A stretch of DNA of 6,816 nucleotides from Saprospiraceae bacterium. Lineage in GTDB: Bacteria > Bacteroidota > Bacteroidia > Chitinophagales > Saprospiraceae. Every line of letters begins with the position of its first letter. The stretch's first letter is position 1. Location: positions 1-6,816 of the forward strand of contig JABDJE010000247.1 in the NCBI GenBank assembly GCA_013002625.1, in the 5' to 3' direction. Below are positions 1-5,676 of this stretch, piece by piece. Under the pieces are notes generated by a model. It was not told where the DNA came from, ran no database searches, and was given only the letters and a program-made list of their open reading frames with translations. Made by a program: the position numbers and the translations under genes.

Positions 1-2
1 TA

Positions 3-1637
3 TCAGACATTTGTCAAAACGTCGACACAATCACCCAGACTATACAAATTCGAGATTTTGACAGCCCGGTTTTCATTATTTCTCCTAAGGATACTATAGT
101 ACATTGTAGTGGTGTGTCTCCATTGGCCATCTTTAACAACTGGAGAGATAATTTTGGATTCGGCCAGGTCCAGGATGTGTGTAATACCGCATTTTTCAAA
201 GCACTCCCTCCAGGCAATTATTCGGATACTTTACAAATTGTAAATGCAGATATAGCCATGTATTCTGACCCTGGTTGTCCGCAAAACCAGAATAGCACTA
301 TTATTGGGAATCAGATCGTGGCTTTTACAACTTACGACACATGTGGTAATATTAGAATTGAAGAAGCCAGCTTTACAATCATCGATACACTTTCACCAAG
401 TATAACGCAATGTCCCTCAAATAAGGTGGTAGAATTAAAGGTTAATCAATGCGATACAACTTTAAGCTTAGACCTTCCAATTTCTACCGATAACTGCATG
501 ATACCATTACCTCAGGATTGGATTGTTACAATCAATGATGAATTGACTGTCCAACCTGATTCCAACTCCTTTGAATTATATCTAGAGTCCGGGATAAATT
601 TAATTCGTTACACAGTTCAAGATTGTGCGAACAATACAAGCAGTTGTACCAGTACGGTTGAAATCAAGGATGTTGTTCCGCCAGTTCTTATTTGCCCCTC
701 TGATATAACCATTGAATTGAATAACAATCAATGTGCTTTCAATTATAATTACCCACAATTGGTTAACTACTTAGAAGTATGTTCAGCACCCATTGACTTT
801 TCGCTCCAGCAACCCCTTGATCAAGGATACATAGAATTTCAATTGGACAATCAAGATGGAAAATATAAAGCTAAAGACAGGTTGATATCCTTTAGGGATT
901 TAGATTTGATCGGAGAGCTATACAATCCAGTTCTTACTTTGCAATATAAAATTGATGTAAAGACACTCGCAAGCGTAAATTTATTATCTGAATTGGGTGA
1001 TATACTTTTCACCATCGACAGTTCTAATTGTGAAGAGACCGAAATTTCAATTCCTCTTAATGAGGCGCAATTTGGATTTTGGCTAAATGACAATCGTGTG
1101 AATTTCACTATAGATTACCGAGGTGAAAATGGAGATGCCCCAACGGCCTGTCGTCCCGAAAACCTTTCAGGATCTGTGGCCAAGGACAATGACTCCTATT
1201 TTCGCTTGATATTAAATTATGCAGATATCGACCCGCGAATTGAAGCAATAGAAATAAACACAGGTGAAGCTATCGACATTGTGGATAACCAGTCAAGCTT
1301 GTCTGTTGGAACTTATCAAATCCAATATTCAGAAGATGATGCCTTTGGGAATGAAGGGACGTGCACTAGTTTTCTGACGGTAGAGGATAATATCGCGCCT
1401 GAGATAGTTTGCCAGGATATTATTGTAAATGCAGGTATCGAAGATTCACCGGTGTACCAAATTGAGCCTTCATCATTAATTCAAAATATATCCGACAATT
1501 GTAGCATAGACTCAATTATACTGAGTCAATCCACTTACCAATGTACAGATATAGGCCGCAGTTTAAACATTGAGGTTATGGCAATAGATGACAATGGTAA
1601 TTCCAATATCTGCAGTAGTATTGTGACCATCGCCGGA
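3..1637 (+). other. HYR-like domain region of the giant protein
   Basis: Residues 1-545 of the visible protein form a series of HYR-type (hyalin repeat, Ig-like fold) domains. The signs are repeated border motifs: 'IQIRDFDSPVF' (about 16-26), 'FTIIDTLSPSI' (124-134), 'VEIKDVVPPVLICP' (219-232), 'LTVEDNIAPEIVC' (458-470). Each is a D-x-x-x-P-x-hydrophobic-C/P boundary. Internal core motifs are TYDTCGN, TVQDCANN, SEDDAFGN and AIDDNGN, matching the family's 'xATDxxGN' strand. The first full unit (about 23-132) has the W-x-(6-12)-DxC pattern common in Saprospiria repeats (NNWRDNF...DVC). HYR domains are linked to cell adhesion; calling this region stalk or adhesive is inference. Confidence 0.82.
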
Positions 1638-4600
1638 TCGAGGCTAGAACCTCAGTTTGTAAGCAATTTATGTTTTGCAGACACCCTCCAGCTTTTTGCC
1701 AATGTCATCCCTGATATTGTTGATAGTCTAATTTGGCGAGGCCCTGACGGATTCAGGTCAACGGCGTTTAACCCAATTATACTTGATATTGATACCGATA
1801 ATTCTGGGGTGTATTTCCTTGAAGTGACGACAGTTGATGGGTGTGAATTTATCGGATCGCTGAATATCACTATCAATGAATTTTCTAACCCCCAAATTAC
1901 ATCAGATAGCACAGCTTATTGCGTCGGAACAGAAATCCTTCTCAACGCATCTGTATTTACAGAAGAGGTTAATTACAAATGGTATGAGGGCATTGCACCA
2001 AATGGGATATTGATAGCTGAAACGGATGGACCCAGCTTGTTGGTTCAACCACCGGTAGGCAAGCATTTCTATTACGTTGAAGTAAGTTCTGAAGATTGTA
2101 CATCCAATGCATCGAATTCAATAACAATTGATGTTCTATCAATTCCCGTAGCCGAGATAGACAACCCATTTATTTCAATCTGCGAGGGAGAAACATTAGC
2201 CTTATCCACCAGCATTTTTAATAGCACCTACAATTATTTGTGGACCGGGCCTAACGGGTATTTTTCAAGAAACAGAATTCCTGAGGTAATCGAAGAAGTT
2301 GATTTATCAGATCAGGGAGATTATTTTCTTGTAATTGATAATGGCGTGTGCATATCAGACACAGCTGTAGCTCAGGTTGTTGTTTTCTCACAACCTATTA
2401 CTCCTATAATCGATGGGCAAGAAATAATCTGTGAAGGAGAAAGCGCTTTGCTTACGGTTACTAATATTACAGGTGCCAATAGATATCACTGGTACAAAGA
2501 TGGGACACTCTTCAGGTCTGTAAGTTCGAATACCCTGGTCATTCCGGGCGTATCCAGCCTACAGGAAGGCCTGTACACAGTTGAAGTTGAAGACGGTATT
2601 TGTATTTCAGAAAGGTCAGAAGCCTTTATTTTAAATATAGAAGACAAACTCAATATCGGAGCAACGAATGATGGCCCCGTCTGTGAGGGGGACGAGGTTA
2701 ATTTAATCAGTTCATTTATTCCTGACGCAAGCTATACATGGATAGATCCTTCAGGTGTGGAATTTACCGGACGAGAAATTACTGTTCCAGCTCGACAAGG
2801 AAGCTACACTGTAATTGTTACCAGCAATAATAATTGTTCAGCTACAAGTACGACGCAAGTCGAAGTTTTACCCAAACCCCTGATTACCGCCTTGAGTAAC
2901 AGTTCAGAAAGCTGTATGACTTCAGATATGGAAATTGAATTGGTGGCCACAGTTTTCCCTCCGGGCCAATATGAATATAATTGGCGTGGACCAGGTAATT
3001 TTCAATCTGAAGAAATAAGGCCTATCGTCCAACTTAACTCTGACTCTATAAATGGGAATTATACTTTGGTTGTATCTCAAAATGGATGTAGTTCTGAACC
3101 CGTTAGCACGCTCGTTGATATTAACATTCAGCCAGACATAGCAATCATTAATGGATCATCAATTGTATGTGAAGGCGATTCAATAATACTCATGGTAAAT
3201 AATCCTACCTCAGGATTTGATGTCGAATGGATTTGGTCAAGCCCAACAGGATTAAAAACGACAACAGATCCATTCTTAATTATTGAAAACGTTACAAATA
3301 ATAACCAAGGCCAATACAGCGTGATTCAATCTGTAGCAGGTTGCCGATCTTCTTTAAGCGCACCTTTCAATGTTGAAATAATAGGCCGCTTAATACAGCC
3401 TGCCCTATTTGGTACTTCTGAATTATGTGAAGAAGCAACCATTTCATTACAAACCAATGCCGTTCCTGGCGCCAGTTATCTGTGGACAGGCCCTGCTGAC
3501 ACAATTGAAACGTCCGAACCGTTTTTATTTCTTGACGATGCACAAATGAGTCAATCGGGTAATTACAATGTTCAAACGATCATAGGAGACTGCAGCTCCG
3601 ATTTATCTATAGATTTTAATGTCCAGCTTATCGCCTTACCTGAGAGCCCTCAATTTGAACTTGAAGAAATTGAAGTCTGCCTGAGCAATCCACAGGACAT
3701 CATTGTATGCCTAGAAGATCAATCAGCTTCCGGGGTAGAGCTTTATGAATTATTCGATCTTTCAACCAATATCAGGTTGGCACAGAGTAGTCAGAATTGT
3801 TTTGATCTGAGCATATTAAATACAGGCGCAGCAACTGAGTTCATTATTGGAGCCCGCTCAAAAAACATGCTTTGCTATAGCCCAATTTCAGACACACTGG
3901 TGGTACGAATTGCTGACATACCGAATGCCGGCGCTAATATTGTTCAAAGCAATCAATTAGTATGTGATGCATCATTTTTGGAATTAAATGCAGAAGTTCC
4001 GCAGGATATATCAATACGCTGGGAAAGCTCAGACGCTGAAGTAAATATTTTCAATGCAGATCAACCCACTGTTCAATTGACAGAATTAACCGAAGGAAGA
4101 TCGGTGATATATTTATTCAGCAGCCTAGGTCAATGTATTGATTTTAAGATAGATAGTATAGAATTAGAAGTATTGCAACAAATACAGGCAAATGACGATT
4201 TCGTCACAGAAGAATATCGTCCTACTATTGAATTAGATCCTTTGACCAATGATATTTTTAATCAGTCTGTTTTTATCGAAACCATACAACTCGATGGCCC
4301 TGGAAATATATCACTCAACAATAATTTAATTCAATACCAGGCACAAAGTCCGATAAATAATAGTGTTGAAATATTTTATACAATTTGTTATGAGGCTTGT
4401 CCTGATGTCTGCAGTGAAGCTCGAATTATATTGGAAGTAACAAGTGAGTCAGAATGTTTTGCGGGGAATCTTATTACACCGAATGGAGATGGTTACAACG
4501 ATAATTTTGTGATACCATGTCTTGATGGCAATCAATATCCGGATAATGAATTATTTATTTTTAATGAATGGGGAGATGAAGTGTTTTCAGCCGCACCTTA

Positions 4601-4721
4601 TTCCAATGATTGGCAAGGAACAAGAGATGGAAAATTATTACCGGTCGGAACGTATTTCTATGTGCTGAATCTGGGAGAGGGGCAGGCACCGGTTCAAGGA
4701 TTTATTGTGTTAGAATTGTGA
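3..4721 (+). CDS. Giant multidomain T9SS-secreted adhesin-like protein, type B sorting domain (5' partial)
   Basis: The reading frame is open from the left edge (first whole codon at base 3) to TGA at 4719-4721, giving 1572 residues; residue numbers here count from that codon. The start codon and signal peptide lie outside the window. Domains in order: the end of one domain (1-22), an HYR-related domain (about 23-132), three HYR-like domains (133-224, 225-463 with a large insertion, 466-545), eight Ig-like repeats (549-1212), a divergent four-Cys unit (1213-1305), an Ig/PKD-like unit (1306-1391), a Big_9/cadherin-like domain (1392-1483) and a CHU_C sorting domain (1485-1572). Such proteins are exported by Sec and then by the T9SS, and serve as surface adhesins, gliding adhesins of the SprB type, or matrix proteins. 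No catalytic domain is recognisable in the visible part, so adhesion or a structural role is inferred. The following sprF-like gene overlaps the stop codon by one base. The ligand is unknown. Confidence 0.93.
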   Translation, partial: SDICQNVDTITQTIQIRDFDSPVFIISPKDTIVHCSGVSPLAIFNNWRDNFGFGQVQDVCNTAFFKALPPGNYSDTLQIVNADIAMYSDPGCPQNQNSTIIGNQIVAFTTYDTCGNIRIEEASFTIIDTLSPSITQCPSNKVVELKVNQCDTTLSLDLPISTDNCMIPLPQDWIVTINDELTVQPDSNSFELYLESGINLIRYTVQDCANNTSSCTSTVEIKDVVPPVLICPSDITIELNNNQCAFNYNYPQLVNYLEVCSAPIDFSLQQPLDQGYIEFQLDNQDGKYKAKDRLISFRDLDLIGELYNPVLTLQYKIDVKTLASVNLLSELGDILFTIDSSNCEETEISIPLNEAQFGFWLNDNRVNFTIDYRGENGDAPTACRPENLSGSVAKDNDSYFRLILNYADIDPRIEAIEINTGEAIDIVDNQSSLSVGTYQIQYSEDDAFGNEGTCTSFLTVEDNIAPEIVCQDIIVNAGIEDSPVYQIEPSSLIQNISDNCSIDSIILSQSTYQCTDIGRSLNIEVMAIDDNGNSNICSSIVTIAGSRLEPQFVSNLCFADTLQLFANVIPDIVDSLIWRGPDGFRSTAFNPIILDIDTDNSGVYFLEVTTVDGCEFIGSLNITINEFSNPQITSDSTAYCVGTEILLNASVFTEEVNYKWYEGIAPNGILIAETDGPSLLVQPPVGKHFYYVEVSSEDCTSNASNSITIDVLSIPVAEIDNPFISICEGETLALSTSIFNSTYNYLWTGPNGYFSRNRIPEVIEEVDLSDQGDYFLVIDNGVCISDTAVAQVVVFSQPITPIIDGQEIICEGESALLTVTNITGANRYHWYKDGTLFRSVSSNTLVIPGVSSLQEGLYTVEVEDGICISERSEAFILNIEDKLNIGATNDGPVCEGDEVNLISSFIPDASYTWIDPSGVEFTGREITVPARQGSYTVIVTSNNNCSATSTTQVEVLPKPLITALSNSSESCMTSDMEIELVATVFPPGQYEYNWRGPGNFQSEEIRPIVQLNSDSINGNYTLVVSQNGCSSEPVSTLVDINIQPDIAIINGSSIVCEGDSIILMVNNPTSGFDVEWIWSSPTGLKTTTDPFLIIENVTNNNQGQYSVIQSVAGCRSSLSAPFNVEIIGRLIQPALFGTSELCEEATISLQTNAVPGASYLWTGPADTIETSEPFLFLDDAQMSQSGNYNVQTIIGDCSSDLSIDFNVQLIALPESPQFELEEIEVCLSNPQDIIVCLEDQSASGVELYELFDLSTNIRLAQSSQNCFDLSILNTGAATEFIIGARSKNMLCYSPISDTLVVRIADIPNAGANIVQSNQLVCDASFLELNAEVPQDISIRWESSDAEVNIFNADQPTVQLTELTEGRSVIYLFSSLGQCIDFKIDSIELEVLQQIQANDDFVTEEYRPTIELDPLTNDIFNQSVFIETIQLDGPGNISLNNNLIQYQAQSPINNSVEIFYTICYEACPDVCSEARIILEVTSESECFAGNLITPNGDGYNDNFVIPCLDGNQYPDNELFIFNEWGDEVFSAAPYSNDWQGTRDGKLLPVGTYFYVLNLGEGQAPVQGFIVLEL
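795..1238 (+). other. ~150-residue insertion of unknown type inside the third HYR-like domain
   Basis: The third HYR-like domain begins normally at about residue 225 (PPVLICPSDITIEL, then a Cys at 244 and VCS at 259-261). Its closing strands (VGTYQIQYSEDDAFGN, then the TVED boundary) only appear at about 435-462. The intervening stretch, about 265-412, is rich in alternating hydrophobic and polar residues, which suggests beta strands. It has Cys at 343 and 383, aromatic patches (FGFWLNDN, SYFRLILNY) and an acidic, Gly/Asn-rich turn (YRGENGDAPTAC). I recognise no named family. It could be an inserted beta-sandwich binding module or a strongly diverged HYR loop. The borders are approximate, by eye. 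Confidence 0.5.
1647..3638 (+). repeat. Array of eight divergent Ig-like protein repeats (~80-85 residues each)
   Basis: Residues 549-1212 contain eight head-to-tail units starting near 549, 629, 715, 798, 882, 959, 1044 and 1129. Each has a Cys in an early strand (often CEGE or CEGD), a Trp about 19-23 residues later (often W-x-GP), a G-x-Y-x-hydrophobic motif, and a second Cys near the end (GC or NC). The Cys pairs, by position, are 557/614, 640/699, 727/783, 810/867, 894/945, 971/1029, 1056/1114 and 1142/1197, spaced 51-59 residues. The repeats are diverged at DNA level, so recent tandem duplication is not evident. They fit the Ig-like/PKD-like modules of Bacteroidota T9SS proteins. The Cys pairs probably form one disulfide per domain, which is inferred. 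Their likely role is an extended surface rod. Confidence 0.82.
3639..3917 (+). other. Divergent four-cysteine unit between Ig-like repeats
   Basis: Residues 1213-1305 sit in register between the eighth Ig-like repeat and the next Ig/PKD-like unit, but lack the Trp and the G-x-Y motif of their neighbours. They contain four Cys (1226, 1236, 1266, 1291) instead of two, and end in a typical last strand (DTLVVRI). This may be a diverged beta-sandwich of the fibronectin or Ig type that packs differently. Function unknown. Confidence 0.5.
3918..4175 (+). other. Ig/PKD-like domain
   Basis: Residues 1306-1391 match the Bacteroidota pattern 'P-x-A-G-x-(N/D)-x-x-x-C-x-x-x-x-x-L-x-A' (IPNAGANIV...LVCDASFLELNA). 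A Trp follows at 1340 and a second Cys at 1378, before the closing strand SIELEVL. The Cys-Trp and Cys-Cys spacings (19 and 57) match the eight-repeat array upstream, so it is likely a ninth canonical member beyond the divergent unit. PKD-like domains of this type often come shortly before CHU_C sorting domains. Confidence 0.68.
4176..4451 (+). other. Big_9/cadherin-like domain next to the sorting domain
   Basis: Residues 1392-1483 show the family order: an 'ANDDFV' opening (1396-1401), a 'LDPLTNDIF' motif in the position of the usual 'VLxND' (1411-1419), a middle strand pair (NISLNNNLIQYQA), and the 'I-x-Y-T-I-C-Y-x-x-C-P-x-x-C' ending followed by a last strand (ARIILEV). Such domains are typically found just upstream of CHU_C in large Bacteroidota secreted proteins. 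They probably act as a spacer that presents the C-terminal signal; that role is inferred. Confidence 0.75.
4455..4718 (+). other. CHU_C / gliding motility-associated C-terminal domain (T9SS type B sorting signal)
   Basis: Residues 1485-1572 carry the hallmark motifs in order: ITPNGDGYNDNFVI, ELFIFNEWGDEVF, a Trp-Gln-Gly (NDWQGT), then DGKLLPVGTYFYVLNL and a terminal GFIVLEL strand. This is the TIGR04131/CHU_C type that directs export by the T9SS. Unlike type A domains, type B signals are linked to PorP/SprF-family partner proteins, as shown for SprB and SprF in Flavobacterium johnsoniae. A sprF-like gene follows immediately. The domain is complete and ends at the stop codon. Confidence 0.95.
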
Positions 4722-4723
4722 TG
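4719..4723 (+). promoter_or_regulatory. TGATG stop/start overlap (giant protein to SprF-like)
   Basis: The TGA stop of the giant gene shares its A with the ATG of the next gene. The preceding bases (TTAGAATTG) hold no clear Shine-Dalgarno motif, so re-initiation by the terminating ribosome is the likely way this gene is translated. Confidence 0.8.
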
Positions 4724-5674
4724 AAATTAGTATACATATCAGCATTTCTTTTTCTGAGTTATGCAATCAACGCACAGCAACTACGGCAGTATACTCAATA
4801 TGTAAATAACCCTAGTTTATACAATCCTGCTGAAATTGTCACAGATGAACATCTTCATATTATTGGGAACATCAGATCTCAATGGGCAGGATTGGATGGC
4901 GCGCCTTCCACGCAGGCAATCGGAATTCTGGCACCGAATATTAAAAATAGAGCGGGCGTAGGGCTTCAGTTGCTAAGGTCTACTATTGGCATTCAGGAAA
5001 AATTAGACGCCAATGCGATGTATGCTTATAAGTTAAGGATTGCAGAGGCAACATTTTTGTCAATGGGCCTACAAGTGAATTTAAGAAGATTTACAAATGA
5101 CTTTACCGACCCCCGACTTATAGCTTTGGATGGTATTCTGGTAGATCCTTCAATTGACAATATGATATTGACAAAGACTATTTTTAATGGAGGTTTGGGT
5201 TTCAGATTTCAAAAAGACAAAACTTATTTTGGTGCCGCAGTTCCCCGACTCATTAAAACCAGTATAGATGCAGAAGAGGATAATTTTGTCGCCCGTGAAA
5301 TTCGACACATTTATCTTTCGGCGGGAAGTGAGATAATCATTAATTCCAATTGGCGCTTTCAACCCAATACATTGGTTAAGTATGCCGAAAAAAGTCCATT
5401 GGATTTTGACTTTTGGGCGGGCTTCGTATACAGAGATCAAATCCACCTTGCAACAAATTATAGTTTTGGAGGAAGATCTTCGAAACTTCTTGAATCCATA
5501 GATATGATAATTGGTTTGAAAGTAAATGATAAAATCTTTGCTTCATTGGCGTTCGACTTTACTCTAACACCATTAAAAGATTACGAGAATGGAAGTTTTG
5601 AATTACTTCTAAAGTATACCTTCGGACCGGATAAGTTGCCAGTCATATTAACCGATAATCCAAGAGAGTTTTGA
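4721..5674 (+). CDS. PorP/SprF family type IX secretion outer-membrane protein
   Basis: The product is 317 residues, the usual size for the family. I chose the ATG at 4721, not the upstream in-frame ATG at 4610, because it begins a clean signal peptide (MKLVYISAFLFLSYAINA, cleavage expected after Ala18). The mature protein starts with the family signature: Q-x-x-x-YTQYVNNPSLYNPA (about 24-37), then RSQWAGLDGAP (52-62). The rest alternates amphipathic strands with Gly/aromatic girdles (GVGLQL, GLGFRF, YFGAAVP, FWAGFVYRDQ), ends in a probable last strand near 301-311 and has a short tail. It is predicted to be an outer-membrane beta-barrel of about 12-14 strands. SprF/PorP proteins are needed to secrete or anchor type B T9SS substrates. 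Being coupled to the giant gene, this copy is probably the dedicated partner of that protein; the pairing is inferred from position. Confidence 0.93.
   Translation: MKLVYISAFLFLSYAINAQQLRQYTQYVNNPSLYNPAEIVTDEHLHIIGNIRSQWAGLDGAPSTQAIGILAPNIKNRAGVGLQLLRSTIGIQEKLDANAMYAYKLRIAEATFLSMGLQVNLRRFTNDFTDPRLIALDGILVDPSIDNMILTKTIFNGGLGFRFQKDKTYFGAAVPRLIKTSIDAEEDNFVAREIRHIYLSAGSEIIINSNWRFQPNTLVKYAEKSPLDFDFWAGFVYRDQIHLATNYSFGGRSSKLLESIDMIIGLKVNDKIFASLAFDFTLTPLKDYENGSFELLLKYTFGPDKLPVILTDNPREF
5663..5668 (+). promoter_or_regulatory. Weak Shine-Dalgarno-like AGAGAG before the OmpA-family gene
   Basis: A purine run, AGAGAG, lies five bases before the ATG at 5674, inside the end of the sprF-like gene. It partly matches a Shine-Dalgarno site. 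Bacteroidota depend little on this signal, and the overlapping stop already offers coupling, so its role is uncertain. Confidence 0.3.
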
Positions 5675-5676
5675 TG
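5672..5676 (+). promoter_or_regulatory. TGATG stop/start overlap (SprF-like to OmpA-family)
   Basis: The stop of the sprF-like gene overlaps the next ATG by one base, in exactly the same way as the first junction. This supports one polycistronic, translationally coupled unit of all three genes. Confidence 0.8.

Noticed and set aside
114..116. GTG at 114 as the start of the giant protein
   Set aside because: The frame is open without a stop back to base 3, and the upstream codons read as the end of an HYR-type domain and the border of the next one (IQIRDFDSPVF). No signal peptide or ribosome binding site is seen at the GTG. The gene is truncated by the window edge.
14..217. Minus-strand open frame of 67 codons at the left edge
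   Set aside because: It overlaps the HYR-coding frame of the giant gene and has no recognisable content.
851..2169. Minus-strand open frames at 851-1108, 1652-1912 and 1969-2169
   Set aside because: They are antisense to a continuous conserved coding frame, have no recognisable domains and sit fully inside the giant gene.
1647..3638. Recent DNA tandem duplication or phase-variable repeat
   Set aside because: The protein repeats align only through sparse motifs. I see no long near-identical DNA copies or simple-sequence tracts, so recombination-driven length change is not supported by eye.
4610..4720. Upstream in-frame ATG at 4610 as the start of the SprF-like gene
   Set aside because: It would add 37 basic residues encoded out of frame within the conserved CHU_C domain and would bury the signal peptide. 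The ATG at 4721 gives a standard signal peptide and a TGATG overlap.
4442..4721. A terminator or promoter between the giant gene and the SprF-like gene
   Set aside because: There is no intergenic space, and I saw no hairpin followed by a T-run near the junction.
5150..5446. Minus-strand open frame of 98 codons
   Set aside because: It is antisense to the SprF-like barrel and shows no signal peptide, motif or start context.
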